Assembly: GCF_030407815.1 (NCBI RefSeq)
Contig: NZ_JASDCS010000010.1
Location: 96,523 to 160,522 of the forward strand
DNA length: 64,000 nt
Direction of reading: 5' to 3'
From: Psychrobacter sp. APC 3281
Lineage (GTDB): Bacteria > Pseudomonadota > Gammaproteobacteria > Pseudomonadales > Moraxellaceae
The translations under genes were made by a program, and so were the position numbers. Position 1 is the stretch's first letter. Each line of letters starts with the position of its first letter. The notes below the pieces were generated by a model that saw only the letters and a program-made list of their open reading frames with translations, made no database searches and had not been told where the DNA came from. This document shows positions 46,336-55,906 of this stretch, piece by piece.

Positions 46336-46984
46336 GCTCACGCTTGATATTATCTCGAGCTTGCGTTTCTAATTGATTATAGTAATGGTCAGTCAGATAG
46401 AGTTTGGGATGTGCTAGTAATCCTTGTAACACTGCAGTGCGCCCATCACGGTAATCGTCATCGGCGACATGCTTATATTCTTGACGTATCGCCTTTGCAT
46501 ACTGCCTGTAGGTAGGCCAAGGCGCACCCAAAATACTCAAATCCATATCTAACAGATATGCCGCATCGTTATATTTGTCACTATCTACCAACGTATCTAG
46601 CTGATGATTAGCGGTCATCATAATGAGAGCGTAGATCTGCTGGCATTGCTTTGTGCTTAGATACGAGCTCAGGGCATCTGTCGCAAATTCTGCACTTTTT
46701 AGCTCGTTGTCGGAGTGTGTTGGGTCGTATACCACATCATGATAGTACAGTGCCACTGCAATGATATGCGGCTCAGTCAGATAATGTTTAATGCTTTTAA
46801 ACTGTACCAATAGCTGCTCAATGTGATTGAGTGTATGGTAAGCACGTTGTGGTTCACCATAGCGCGTCACGATATCTTGCCAAAGTCTATCTATTTGCTT
46901 TGGCGAGATATCACTGGTCATAGTTGACAAATGCTGTGCAAAGCACTTGCCAAGCTCATCATGCTTATTTGAGACAGTTTTCAT
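46313..46984 (-). CDS. Predicted HD-superfamily metal-dependent phosphohydrolase
   Basis: 223 residues of the small predicted-hydrolase family. RAYHTLNHIEQLL (His50) and the HD pair YYHDVVYDP (His82-Asp83) with a later His/Asp set (TANHQLDT, DMDLSILG) supply the metal site. The natural substrate is unknown; nucleotides are likely. The 3' end overlaps the TPMT-family gene by 23 bp on the opposite strand. Confidence 0.85.
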   Translation of the reverse strand: MKTVSNKHDELGKCFAQHLSTMTSDISPKQIDRLWQDIVTRYGEPQRAYHTLNHIEQLLVQFKSIKHYLTEPHIIAVALYYHDVVYDPTHSDNELKSAEFATDALSSYLSTKQCQQIYALIMMTANHQLDTLVDSDKYNDAAYLLDMDLSILGAPWPTYRQYAKAIRQEYKHVADDDYRDGRTAVLQGLLAHPKLYLTDHYYNQLETQARDNIKRELTLLAAL

Positions 46985-47023
46985 ATGTCGTTTTTCACTA
47001 TGACCGTGGTAAAGATGGTTTGA

Positions 47024-47935
47024 TTATTCTTTGTTAGCTACTGCGTCTTTAAATGCTTTGTTAAAAACCTCACCAAGCAAGCTAACATCATCGACACGCG
47101 CATAGTTCAGACGGGTGACAAAGGCGATATGGCGATGCGGCCCGTCTTCAGCCAATGGTATGGCGACGGCATTTTGGTTTTGCAGGTGTAGCTGATCGAG
47201 CGCCATTTCAGGCACGAGGGTTGTGCCCATATTGGCAAGTGCCATTTGAATCAAAGTATTTAGACTGGCATCTGAAAAGCTTGATTTCATCTGGGCACGG
47301 TCGAAATGACAGACAGACAGCGTCTGGTCAGTTAGACAGTGTCCTTCACCAAGTAGCATGAGGTTGGCAGTTGCCAGTTCGTCAGCATTGATGGTATCAA
47401 GCTTGGCATGGATGTCGTCCTTTGGGAACACGGCAAAGAAGTCTTCACTCCAAAACTCAAAACTATGTAGCCCATCTACCGCATATGGTAGCGCAATGAT
47501 AGCCGTATCGATATGACCGTAACGTACTTGCTCAAGCAAACGCTCAGTTTGTTGTTCGACGATGGTCATACGGAACTCTGGATATTGTGCACGTAGCGCA
47601 GGCAGTACTTTTGGCAGCAAATAAGGTGCAATCGTCGGAATGATACCGACAGTCATAGGATAGGCAAGTGGCGTCTGATGGCTATGAGCACGAGTGGTCA
47701 AATCACTGACTTCAGAAAACACTCGCTGCGCACGCGTGAGAATGTCTTGACCGATAGGGGTAATCAATACCTGTTTATTATTACGCTCAAAAATCTGCGT
47801 ATCTAGCTGTTTTTCTAATTCTGCGATACCCAAACTTAGTGCAGACTGTGAGATATTGCAATCTTCTGCTGCACGTTTAAAATGACGATGTTTGGCGACG
47901 GCTAGGGCAAACTCAAGTTGTCGTAAAGTAATCAT
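47024..47935 (-). CDS. oxyR: Hydrogen peroxide-inducible regulator OxyR
   Basis: LysR-type activator. The N-terminal helix-turn-helix covers QLEFALAVAKHRHFKRAAE to LSLGIAELEKQL. The redox pair Cys200 and Cys209 is in EGHCLTDQTLSVC, matching the 199/208 pair of E. coli OxyR. 303 residues. AGAGG precedes ATG 47935. It is divergent from ahpC, a standard target, across 268 bp. Confidence 0.95.
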   Translation of the reverse strand: MITLRQLEFALAVAKHRHFKRAAEDCNISQSALSLGIAELEKQLDTQIFERNNKQVLITPIGQDILTRAQRVFSEVSDLTTRAHSHQTPLAYPMTVGIIPTIAPYLLPKVLPALRAQYPEFRMTIVEQQTERLLEQVRYGHIDTAIIALPYAVDGLHSFEFWSEDFFAVFPKDDIHAKLDTINADELATANLMLLGEGHCLTDQTLSVCHFDRAQMKSSFSDASLNTLIQMALANMGTTLVPEMALDQLHLQNQNAVAIPLAEDGPHRHIAFVTRLNYARVDDVSLLGEVFNKAFKDAVANKE

Positions 47936-48203
47936 AAAACCTCTCTATTAGTGGGTTTTTAATGCAATTTATTATGTTTGGTCAACCTTTATAAGGTAGC
48001 AAATTACCAATTAAGCACCAATGATAAAATGTAGAGAGAATAGTTTAACAAGTTTAATAAAACAAAACATCACATTAAAAACTTTTAACTGGATTAACCA
48101 TAGAATTCGCGTATAGTTTGTCAGGTAGCCCAGAGAGCTAGAGGGCTAATTGAAAAAACCATATAAATAATTTCCAATTTACTTAACTATAGAGGAGCCA
48201 ACC
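47936..48203. promoter_or_regulatory. oxyR-ahpC divergent control region
   Basis: It should hold OxyR sites. A clear four-ATAG array is not visible. Candidates are the palindrome ACCTT-TAT-AAGGT (47985-47997) and TATAGT at 48112-48117 as an ahpC -10. The assignment rests mainly on gene arrangement. Confidence 0.4.
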
Positions 48204-48770
48204 ATGGCGTCTATCATCAATCAAGAAATCCCAGAATTTTCAGCAGATGCATACGTAAACGGTGAGTTCAAAACCATCACTTCAGAAGACGTAAAAGGCA
48301 ACTGGGCGATTTTCCTATTTTACCCAGCTGATTTCACGTTTGTTTGCCCAACTGAGCTAGAAGACATGGCCGCTCATTATGACGAGCTAAAAGGCCTTGG
48401 TGTTGAAGTATACTCAGTATCTACTGACACGCATTTCACGCACAAAGCATGGCACGATTCTTCAGAAGCTATCGGTAAAGTACAATACCCAATGATCGGC
48501 GATCCTACTGGTAGAATCACTCGTGGCTTCAACGTCATGATTGAAGAAGCAGGTTTGGCTGAGCGCGGTACATTCTTAGTAGATCCTGATGGCTTGATCC
48601 AAGTCGCTGAAATCCATGCTGGCGGTATCGGCCGTAGTGCAAAAGACATGCTACGCAAAGTAAAAGCAGCACAGTATGTTCGTGAAAACGACGGCGAAGT
48701 TTGCCCAGCAGCTTGGGAACAAGGCGGCGACACATTGAAGCCAAGTCTTGACCTAGTTGGTAAAATCTAA
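48204..48770 (+). CDS. ahpC: Alkyl hydroperoxide reductase subunit C (2-Cys peroxiredoxin)
   Basis: 188 residues. Peroxidatic Cys48 lies in [13 protein letters not shown] and resolving Cys167 in [11 protein letters not shown]. It reduces H2O2 and organic peroxides and is recycled by AhpF. Strong ribosome site (GAGGAGCC). A terminator follows, so ahpF is transcribed separately. Confidence 0.97.
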   Translation: MASIINQEIPEFSADAYVNGEFKTITSEDVKGNWAIFLFYPADFTFVCPTELEDMAAHYDELKGLGVEVYSVSTDTHFTHKAWHDSSEAIGKVQYPMIGDPTGRITRGFNVMIEEAGLAERGTFLVDPDGLIQVAEIHAGGIGRSAKDMLRKVKAAQYVRENDGEVCPAAWEQGGDTLKPSLDLVGKI

Positions 48771-48840
48771 GTAGACATTTCATACTTAGATAAAAGTAGC
48801 GCCGTATCTTAAACATCTGATTTAAGTCAGTGCTACAAAT

Positions 48841-48875
48841 AAAGACCCCATTAACATAAGTTGATGGGGTCTTTT
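48841..48875. terminator. Rho-independent terminator after ahpC
   Basis: AAAGACCCCAT and ATGGGGTCTTT form an 11-bp stem ending in T-run. A-run on the other side may let it also serve the convergent small gene. Confidence 0.9.
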
Positions 48876-48940
48876 TACGTCTTAAACATAGGTATTGTTA
48901 GAATTATTTTTTTAGCATATCTCTAAGTATAGACGCAATA

Positions 48941-49189
48941 TTAAGCGCGAGACTGTGCCTTATTTTTGTCAATGGTTTTATAAATCTCGTCTTTAAGCTG
49001 TAGCTTTCGTCGTTTCATCTGTTCGATTTCTTCGTCGCGACTGGCATGCTTGACCACATCGTTTTCAAGCTTATTAATTTGCCTATCTAGAGTCGTATGC
49101 TCATCGAAGATACTCGCAAAATGCGTGTCCTTTTGCTTGAGCTCATCGATAATATCACTGTGATCTTGCCATGTGTCTGTCATTGTCAT
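48941..49189 (-). CDS. YdcH/DUF465 family small protein
   Basis: 82 residues, charged and helical. The pattern FDEHTTLDRQINKLE then MKRRKLQLKDEIYKTI is that of YdcH/DUF465 proteins of unknown function. It lies between ahpC and ahpF in reverse orientation. AAGGATGACAAC precedes ATG 49189; an ATG two codons later is also possible. Confidence 0.85.
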   Translation of the reverse strand: MTMTDTWQDHSDIIDELKQKDTHFASIFDEHTTLDRQINKLENDVVKHASRDEEIEQMKRRKLQLKDEIYKTIDKNKAQSRA

Positions 49190-49627
49190 GTTGTCATCCT
49201 TGTTATTTAGTGCAAGCTTAGAATAAGCGTAAGCACGTTATGGTTAAGACGCTTATGATGGTGAGACTTTGTTTGGAAGGGGTGAAAGTTTAATGGAATA
49301 AAGGTAGTTACTTCACGATATTGATAATGCATATTGCTATCAATACCATTCGATTGTAGCGAAAAAACAGACCATGTACCATCACTATCATTTGCTTATG
49401 TATTTATATTTAATTATTTAAAACAACAAACGATTGGTTTTATAAAACATAAAGTTTGAGTTTCTCAGCTTGCCGAAATTCGCTAAACGCTTGATAATAG
49501 ACACATCAAAGGGTATGAGCCCACTATATATAACCTTTTATACAAAATTATTAACACCAACTATTTCGTATTTAGACGCGTAGCATGACAGCTGCCGTTA
49601 CATATTCAGTCATAATGAGGAACAAAC
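49190..49627. other. Intergenic region upstream of ahpF
   Basis: 438 bp, A+T-rich, no coding frame. It contains an 8-bp inverted repeat TATTGATA / TATCAATA (49319-49345) that may be an operator. GAGGAAC before ATG 49628 is the ahpF ribosome site. Confidence 0.55.
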
Positions 49628-51205
49628 ATGATAGATCAGAATTTATTAGATGCCGTTAAGAGCTATAGCGAAAATATGACACGCCCAATTACCTTTGTAT
49701 TGGGTACTGGTACGCATGCAAAACGTGCAGAATTGGTAGATTTTTTGACCAAGATTGCTGGAACAACAGACAAAATCAACTTCGATGCAGAAGCAACTGA
49801 CGATAGTTTGCCTAGTGCGATTAGTTTCAAAGTAGTCAGTCACATTGATGGCGCATCAAACGACACTGGTATCGTATTCAGCGGTATCCCAGGTGGTCAT
49901 GAGTTTACGTCATTGATTTTGGCGATTCTGCAAGCCGGTGGTCATACGCTAAAGTTAGATGAAGGTATCCAAAAGCTAGTTAAGCGCTTTAATAAGCCAT
50001 TACAGTTCCAAACCTACGTGTCATTGTCGTGCCATAGCTGCCCAGAAGTCGTTCAGGCATTGAACCAATTCGCGCTATTAAATGATGGTATCAGCAATGA
50101 AATGATCGATGGTGCATTGTTCCAAGAGCAAGTAGAAGCGAACAAAATCCAAGGTGTACCAGCTGTATTTTTAAACGGTAAGCCATTTGCTAACGGCTTA
50201 ATTGACACTGCTAAATTGATCGGAAAATTGCAAGAGCAGTTCCCTGATCTGTTGTCAGAAGTAGAAGACGATGCTGAGCAATTAGAGCAGCAAGACGTTA
50301 CTATCATTGGTGCTGGACCTGCAGGTGTGGCTGCTGCTATTTATACAGCGCGTAAAGGCTTAAAAGTTACAATGGTCGCTGACCGTATCGGTGGACAGGT
50401 AAAAGACACGCAAGATATCGAAAACTTGATTTCAGTACCGCTAACCAATGGTACAGACTTATCGACTAACTTTGTTAAGCACTTGGCTGAATACAACATC
50501 ACGCTAAAAGAGCATGTGAGCGTTAAAGAAATTGGCGAAACTGAAGAAGAGAACTACAGTATCCACCTAAATACTGGTGAGACTTTTAATACTCGTAGTA
50601 TCATCTTGGCGACAGGTGCTCAGTGGAGAAAGCTTGGTGTACCGGGCGAAGAAGAGAATATCGGTAAAGGTGTGGCTTTCTGTGCACATTGCGATGGCCC
50701 ATTCTTTAAAGGTAAAGATATCTCAGTAATCGGCGGTGGTAACTCAGGCGTTGAAGCAGCACTAGATTTGGCAGGTATCGTCAATCACGTTACTGTCCTC
50801 GAGTTCGCTGATGAATTGAAAGCTGACCAAGTACTGATTAATAAAGCCAAAGAGAAGACCAACATTGAGTTCATTACTGATGCAGCGACACAAGAGATCA
50901 AAGCGACTGATGGCAAAGTATCGTCTATCGTCTACCAAGATCGCAGCACAGGTGAGACTCATGAGCGTGATTTATCAGGGGTGTTTGTACAGATTGGTTT
51001 AGTACCAAACACTGGATTCATCAAAGGCTTCGTTGATCTAAACCGCTTTGGTGAGATCGAAATCGATGAGCGCTGCCGTACAGATCGTAAGGGTATCTTT
51101 GCATGTGGTGATGTAACCACTGTGCCATTTAAGCAAATTAACATTGCGATGGGTGAAGGTAGTAAAGCGGCATTGTCAGCGTTTGAATACTTGGTCATGC
51201 AGTAA
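49628..51205 (+). CDS. ahpF: Alkyl hydroperoxide reductase subunit F
   Basis: FAD-dependent NADH:disulfide reductase that regenerates AhpC. The N-terminal double thioredoxin-fold domain has Cys135 and Cys138 (SCHSCPE). FAD-binding IIGAGPAGVAAA is near 226, the redox-active pair Cys352/Cys355 is in FCAHCDGPF, NAD-binding is VIGGGNSGVEAA, and the FACGDVTTVP motif is near the C-terminus. 525 residues, full length. Confidence 0.96.
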   Translation: MIDQNLLDAVKSYSENMTRPITFVLGTGTHAKRAELVDFLTKIAGTTDKINFDAEATDDSLPSAISFKVVSHIDGASNDTGIVFSGIPGGHEFTSLILAILQAGGHTLKLDEGIQKLVKRFNKPLQFQTYVSLSCHSCPEVVQALNQFALLNDGISNEMIDGALFQEQVEANKIQGVPAVFLNGKPFANGLIDTAKLIGKLQEQFPDLLSEVEDDAEQLEQQDVTIIGAGPAGVAAAIYTARKGLKVTMVADRIGGQVKDTQDIENLISVPLTNGTDLSTNFVKHLAEYNITLKEHVSVKEIGETEEENYSIHLNTGETFNTRSIILATGAQWRKLGVPGEEENIGKGVAFCAHCDGPFFKGKDISVIGGGNSGVEAALDLAGIVNHVTVLEFADELKADQVLINKAKEKTNIEFITDAATQEIKATDGKVSSIVYQDRSTGETHERDLSGVFVQIGLVPNTGFIKGFVDLNRFGEIEIDERCRTDRKGIFACGDVTTVPFKQINIAMGEGSKAALSAFEYLVMQ

Positions 51206-51234
51206 GTTATTCGGTTTAGTTTCAGTATAAAAGG

Positions 51235-51259
51235 CCACCTCGGTTGAGGTGGTTTTTTT
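51235..51259 (+). terminator. Rho-independent terminator after ahpF
   Basis: CCACCTC / GAGGTGG stem with 4-nt loop, followed by seven T. Confidence 0.9.
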
Positions 51260-51462
51260 ATGCTATCGCATAAATACGTCTATATAAAAAATCCTGATAA
51301 TTAGAAAATGTACTCTTAAGTAAACAAATAACGCGATTTCATTCAGAAAATATCAGTATTTACGTTACAAATTCGACATTTGCATTACAAACTCGTGTTG
51401 TTGATGCAATAATGTATGCAATAAAACCTATCATAGCGTCATGAACTATAAGGAAAATAGGC

Positions 51463-52911
51463 ATGGAATACATTGAAGCTTTTTTTGCCCTAGTCGGGGA
51501 TCTAACGTGGGGCTGGGCGCTCGTGCCTATGCTAATTATTTTTGGTTTATTATTTACCATCGTAGGTAGGTTCGCTCAGTTTAAATATTTTAAACGTATG
51601 TTCCGTGTGTTCAAAACGGATGAGGTAGGAGACGACGGAATTTCTGCTCGTCAGGCGTTGCTCGTTTCTATCGGTGGACGTGTGGGCGGCGGTAACATTG
51701 CTGGCGTTGCTGTTGCCATCTCTTTAGGAGGACCGGGAGCGGTATTCTGGATGTGGGTTGTGGCCTTAATTGGCATGATGACCAGTATTGTGGAATGTAG
51801 CTTAGCTCAGCTTTACAAGCGTAGAGACAATGATGGTAACTTTCGCGGTGGGCCTGCGACCTATATTTTACATGGGTTAGGTAAAGACTATCGCTGGCTC
51901 GCTGTTATTTATGCGATCTCGCTACTACTGTCTTTTTCTATCGGGTTTGTGGCGTTTCAGGGCAATACGGTAGCAGGCTCAGCGCTTGAAAGCTTTGGGA
52001 TTGACCGCTGGATAACGGGTTTAGTACTAGTGATTGCGGGCGGATTCATTGTCTTTGGCGGTATTCAGCGCATTGCAAAAGTAGCCGACGTTGTCATTCC
52101 CGTTATGGCATTAATCTATATCAGTATGGCACTTATTATTATTGCGTTTAACTTTACAGAACTGCCGGCACTGATGGTAATGATTGTCAAAAATGCTTTT
52201 GGCATTGAATCTGTCGTGGGCGGTGGTATTGGTGTGGCAATTGAGCAAGGTATGAAGCGTGGTTTATTCTCTAATGAGGCAGGTCTAGGTTCTGCGCCTA
52301 ATATTGCCGCCACCGCTTATGCTACTCACCCTGTTAGTCAAGGTATCTCACAGTCACTATCTGTGTTTATTGATACGATAATCGTATGTAGTGCCACCGC
52401 ATTTATGATTTTACTGAGCGGCGTGTATCAACCAGGTGCTGAAGTCGATGGTATTGTATTGGCACAGCAGGCGCTAACGACCCAGCTTGGGGATTGGGCA
52501 CAGTATATTCTCACCATATCGATATTGCTATTTGCCCTAAGCTCTATCATGTATAACTATTATATGGGTGAAAATGCCATTAATTTCTTGATTAAAAAGA
52601 ATATCAAAATGGCGACTCTGGTTTTGCGAATTGTTGTGATTGCGGTATTATTCTTGGGCGCAGTTGCTCCTGCAGCAACCGCAGTGTTCTTCTTCGCTGA
52701 TCCGTTGATGGGCGTGCTAGCGCTAGCAAACTTATTGGCCTTGATAATGTTGTTTCCGCGAGCTAAGCGTCTACTTGACGACTTCGCAAGTCAGTTAAAA
52801 TCAGGGATTAAAGAGCCGTTGTTCGATGCGCAAGAGTATGAAAAACTGGATCTTGATCTGAGCGCATGGGGTAAAAAAGCGGTAAAAGAAGCGTTAGACC
52901 AAAAACAGTAG
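51463..52911 (+). CDS. Alanine/glycine:cation symporter (AGCS family)
   Basis: 482 residues with about eleven hydrophobic segments. GGRVGGGNIAGVAVAISLGG and GVAIEQGMKRGLFSNEAGLGSAPNIAAT are AGCS signature regions. It imports alanine or glycine with Na+. AAGGAAA lies before ATG 51463. Monocistronic with its own terminator. Confidence 0.93.
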   Translation: MEYIEAFFALVGDLTWGWALVPMLIIFGLLFTIVGRFAQFKYFKRMFRVFKTDEVGDDGISARQALLVSIGGRVGGGNIAGVAVAISLGGPGAVFWMWVVALIGMMTSIVECSLAQLYKRRDNDGNFRGGPATYILHGLGKDYRWLAVIYAISLLLSFSIGFVAFQGNTVAGSALESFGIDRWITGLVLVIAGGFIVFGGIQRIAKVADVVIPVMALIYISMALIIIAFNFTELPALMVMIVKNAFGIESVVGGGIGVAIEQGMKRGLFSNEAGLGSAPNIAATAYATHPVSQGISQSLSVFIDTIIVCSATAFMILLSGVYQPGAEVDGIVLAQQALTTQLGDWAQYILTISILLFALSSIMYNYYMGENAINFLIKKNIKMATLVLRIVVIAVLFLGAVAPAATAVFFFADPLMGVLALANLLALIMLFPRAKRLLDDFASQLKSGIKEPLFDAQEYEKLDLDLSAWGKKAVKEALDQKQ

Positions 52912-52939
52912 TAACCGTACGCTTTACTTGTCATGAAGG

Positions 52940-52975
52940 AAAAAACCACTTTAACTGAGTTGAAGTGGCTTTTTT
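52940..52975 (+). terminator. Rho-independent terminator after the symporter gene
   Basis: AACCACTT-AACT and AGTT-AAGTGG form a stem with a bulge, followed by T-run. A-run on the left may let it serve the convergent GST gene too. Confidence 0.82.
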
Positions 52976-52995
52976 ATGCAAGATATTATTTATGC

Positions 52996-53754
52996 CTAAA
53001 ATGAATGGTTATTCGCCAATACGCCAACGACAGACAGTATCTCTCCTGCTTCATCTTCTTCAATAATACGAGTTTCTGTCAGTGCTGATTGTTGCCACGC
53101 CTGTATGTGTGGATGATTGAGCATGGTTTGGCAATACTGCTTGGTCAGTGGCTGCAAAAAAATATCAGACGCATCAGCATAAGTATGTAGTCTCTGCACC
53201 ACTGGAGCAAAAAACACATCAGCTGCTGTGAAATCTCCGAATAAGAAACTGTCTGCTGAGCGACTTTTTAAACAATCGGCAAAGATGTCTTCGATACGAG
53301 CGATATCCGCTAAGCAAGCACTACTTGGTTGTATCTTAGCTGTTGCTCGTATATTCATCGGCATCTCGTTACGAATACCTGTCAATCCCGAATGCATCTC
53401 AGCCACGATGCTTTGGCAGTAGGCGCTATTTATTTTACTTTGACTATTATGTCGTTTTTCAGCGTTGGATTTATCAATACCTGTCCAAATATCAATATCC
53501 GTAAAGTACTCATTGACATGCATAGCAATCGCTAAGGTGTCCCAAACGGTTACTTTATTATCTTTTTCACCATAGACTAAAATAGGCACTTTACCCGTTG
53601 GTGAATGTGCTTCGAGCGTTGGACGTGCTGATGGATGAAATAACTCAACAAGCTGCTCATCAAAATCAACATTGAATGCTTTAAGCAACAGCCACGCTCG
53701 TAGCGACCAAGAGGAGTAGTTTTTATTCCCAATAATTAATAGCGGTTTTTGCAT
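52996..53754 (-). CDS. Glutathione S-transferase family protein
   Basis: 252 residues. The thioredoxin-like half has IGNKNYSSWSLRAWLLLKAF (catalytic Ser in YSSWS) and SPTGKVPILV with the conserved cis-Pro. The C-terminal half is all-helical with FADCLKSR and FFAPVVQRL. Substrate unknown; detoxification is probable. AGGACTC precedes ATG 53754. Confidence 0.88.
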   Translation of the reverse strand: MQKPLLIIGNKNYSSWSLRAWLLLKAFNVDFDEQLVELFHPSARPTLEAHSPTGKVPILVYGEKDNKVTVWDTLAIAMHVNEYFTDIDIWTGIDKSNAEKRHNSQSKINSAYCQSIVAEMHSGLTGIRNEMPMNIRATAKIQPSSACLADIARIEDIFADCLKSRSADSFLFGDFTAADVFFAPVVQRLHTYADASDIFLQPLTKQYCQTMLNHPHIQAWQQSALTETRIIEEDEAGEILSVVGVLANNHSF

Positions 53755-53888
53755 TATAGAGTCCTATTAAGCGATAACAGTAGCACTTTATTATGTACTC
53801 AATATTGAGTATTGAACAGTCTGTAACCCGAGCCATGTTTCTATCATTTAAATCATATTTCAAGAAAACGCCTATCCAATGTTTGGAA

Positions 53889-53931
53889 GGGCGCTTATTT
53901 AGACGGGCACTTATTTAGAAGGACGCTTTTT
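53889..53931. repeat. Short tandem repeat, 16-bp period, about 2.7 copies
   Basis: GGGCGCTTATTTAGAC, then GGGCACTTATTTAGAA, then GGACGCTTTTT. It lies just upstream of the bile-acid-type symporter stop, in noncoding sequence. Confidence 0.7.
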
Positions 53932-53951
53932 ATTTCTCGTACTTACTACAA

Positions 53952-54809
53952 TTAGTTCTTGTTTTTGATTAGGAAAATAACGGGCAGCGCAACGACATAC
54001 ATCAGCACACCGTACAAAGCAGCAGGCAGCGCAATAACAGGCAGTGTGCTCACGCCCATGATGATAGGGGCTAAGGTAATAGCCGTCGTGCTATTTTGGA
54101 TACTGGTTTCTATCGAGATGGTTTTGGTATCAAACCAGCTAAGCTTTAGGACTTTAGAAATTAAGATGCTAATAGCGAATAAAATAGCAATGATAAAGAT
54201 AAGTTCTAAACCAATTTGAGTGAACTGTGATTGTAGTAGTTGCCAGTTGGAGGCAATAGCAGCAAAGACAATTAGTACAAAAAATATGCTAGCCAAGCCG
54301 TTTAGAAGACTGCTGCGACGTACCATAAAGTCAGTAAACCTGTGGCGAGCAAGCATACCAAGAGATACGGGCAATGTGGTCAATAAGAACATGACTAGGC
54401 CAATCTTTATCGCGCTAATAGAGTTCGCCTGATCTTTCATAAAGTGATCAAAAGCCAACGTAATTAAGATAGGCAATGTAATGACCGATAGTATGCTGAC
54501 CACACCTGTCAACGCGATAGAGAGCGCGACATTCCCTTTGGCATAGTAGGTCAGCATGTTGCTAGTGACGCCGCCGGGGCAAAAACTAATCAGCATAATC
54601 CCAAAAGCAATCGCTGGTGGCGGAGCCGTTACTAACACGACTGCGAGCGCAACCAACGGTACCAACACAACTTGATTGATTAAGCCGACAAAAAACGCTT
54701 TTGGATATTTGGCAATGACCTTAAAATCACTCAGTTTTAGCCCTGCTCCTAGAGTGAACATAATGTAGGCAAGGGCTAGTGGCAGTAATGCTAGCGCGGT
54801 ATTATTCAT
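53952..54809 (-). CDS. Bile acid:sodium symporter family protein
   Basis: 285 residues and about nine or ten hydrophobic helices. SFCPGGVTSNMLTYYAKGNVA is the BASS-family signature, as is ETSIQNSTTAITLAP. Bacterial members often carry organic acids or sterol-like acids; substrate unknown. ATG 54809 is chosen because AAGGAA lies eight bases upstream; a TTG one codon earlier is less likely. Confidence 0.9.
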   Translation of the reverse strand: MNNTALALLPLALAYIMFTLGAGLKLSDFKVIAKYPKAFFVGLINQVVLVPLVALAVVLVTAPPPAIAFGIMLISFCPGGVTSNMLTYYAKGNVALSIALTGVVSILSVITLPILITLAFDHFMKDQANSISAIKIGLVMFLLTTLPVSLGMLARHRFTDFMVRRSSLLNGLASIFFVLIVFAAIASNWQLLQSQFTQIGLELIFIIAILFAISILISKVLKLSWFDTKTISIETSIQNSTTAITLAPIIMGVSTLPVIALPAALYGVLMYVVALPVIFLIKNKN

Positions 54810-55061
54810 CAAACATTCCTTGTAAAACTAAAATGCCATATCAAGATGGCGTTTTGAAAGTAAATAGCAGCGGGGCAACCTTGTCACCATACAGCTGCTC
54901 ACATTCTATGTGTTTAGGTATTTAATCGTCTAGCTATTTAGGTGTCTCAACCACTAAGCTAGCTCAAGCCTATCAAATGATAATAGCGGTATTACGCTCG
55001 TATAGTAACCCACTTGTCGTGACTATCGAGGTTGGTCGAAGTTGTTGGAAGCTATCGGGAG

Positions 55062-55094
55062 GTGATTAGGCAGTGACTAGGTAGTGATTGGGTT
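55062..55094. repeat. Three tandem 11-bp units
   Basis: GTGATTAGGCA, GTGACTAGGTA and GTGATTGGGTT in direct succession, just before the DUF442 terminator. Confidence 0.6.
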
Positions 55095-55118
55095 GTTTGT
55101 GGCTAATGATAAACGCAG

Positions 55119-55146
55119 TAAAAAGCCCACAAGATTCTGTGGGCTA
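55119..55146 (-). terminator. Rho-independent terminator of the DUF442 pair
   Basis: On the minus strand AGCCCACA / TGTGGGCT forms a stem with a 6-nt loop, followed by TTTTT. It lies about 35 bp past the stop of the second gene. Confidence 0.85.
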
Positions 55147-55179
55147 AATACGCTAACTGTCTAGTCTATTTATTCAGCA

Positions 55180-55512
55180 CTAGTCGTCTAGTAAATCCAT
55201 TTGCTTAGCGGCTTCATAGATACCGTTTGAGCGGTTACCCGTGCGGCAAAAAATCAGCATTGGCTGCTCAGCTTGATTAAAGAAATCTGCAAACGTTTCG
55301 ACGTGAGTTTGATTCAGCTCATTACCTGCAAAAGAAATCTCTTTATAAGCAAGTCCAGCTTCTTTGGCTGCTGCTTCGATTTCGGCACTGGTTGGCTGAT
55401 TTGGTTCTTCACCATCAGGACGGTTGTTAATAATGGTTTTGAAACCATTCTCGGCAATCATAGGCACTTGGTCAGGCGTGATTTGTCCGGTAAAGCTAAC
55501 TTCATGGCTCAT
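55180..55512 (-). CDS. TIGR01244/DUF442 family sulfur transferase-like protein
   Basis: 110 residues. GFKTIINNRPDGEEPNQP and the phosphatase/rhodanese-like loop FCRTGNRS with Cys89 are family hallmarks. DUF442 proteins occur with persulfide dioxygenase and act as sulfurtransferases, often as domain partners of it. A ribosome site GGAG precedes ATG 55512. It follows a paralogue on the same strand. Confidence 0.9.
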   Translation of the reverse strand: MSHEVSFTGQITPDQVPMIAENGFKTIINNRPDGEEPNQPTSAEIEAAAKEAGLAYKEISFAGNELNQTHVETFADFFNQAEQPMLIFCRTGNRSNGIYEAAKQMDLLDD

Positions 55513-55579
55513 AAGAGCTCCTTGTTTTTATTGGTGTTGTTGGGTTTATAAAACGTGTTAGTTCGAGCGATGGTTATCG

Positions 55580-55906
55580 TTATAACAGACCTTGCATCAG
55601 TGCACTTTGGTATAGTAGCTTGGCACGTGCTCCAGTACCGCAAAACATTAATATAGGCTTGGGCATTGAGTGATAAAAATCGGCAAACTGCTCGACCGTT
55701 AGCATACTTAGGCGCTCATCATCAAACGGTAGATGCTGATACGCTAGGTTTGCCTGTTCGGTAGCCGTTGCCAAATCGCAGCTATTAGGCTGTGTTTCAA
55801 TCTCGGCATCTGGGCGAATATTAAGCACTGATCGATAACCAAGCTCAGCAATCTTAACGCACTGGCTTGGGTATATTTGCTTATAAATCGTTAAATCATC
55901 GGTCAT
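55580..55906 (-). CDS. Second DUF442 family sulfur transferase-like protein
   Basis: 108 residues, diverged from its neighbour but with the same frame: GYRSVLNIRPDAE, LPFDDERLSMLTVEQFADFY and FCGTGARA with Cys89. The active loop keeps Cys-x3-Gly-x-Arg-type spacing. The pair looks like an old tandem duplication. It is downstream of the SulP gene with a 236-bp gap. Confidence 0.85.
   Translation of the reverse strand: MTDDLTIYKQIYPSQCVKIAELGYRSVLNIRPDAEIETQPNSCDLATATEQANLAYQHLPFDDERLSMLTVEQFADFYHSMPKPILMFCGTGARAKLLYQSALMQGLL

Larger units (their letters stand above)
54810..55179. other. Intergenic region before DUF442 pair
   Basis: 370 bp without a gene. It includes three 11-bp tandem units (55062-55094) and the terminator at 55119-55146. 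Confidence 0.5.

Noticed and set aside
47936..48203. A classic OxyR site of four spaced ATAG half-turns
   Set aside because: ATAG-like tetramers (for example around 48100-48117) do not keep the required spacing; only the general position supports regulation by OxyR.
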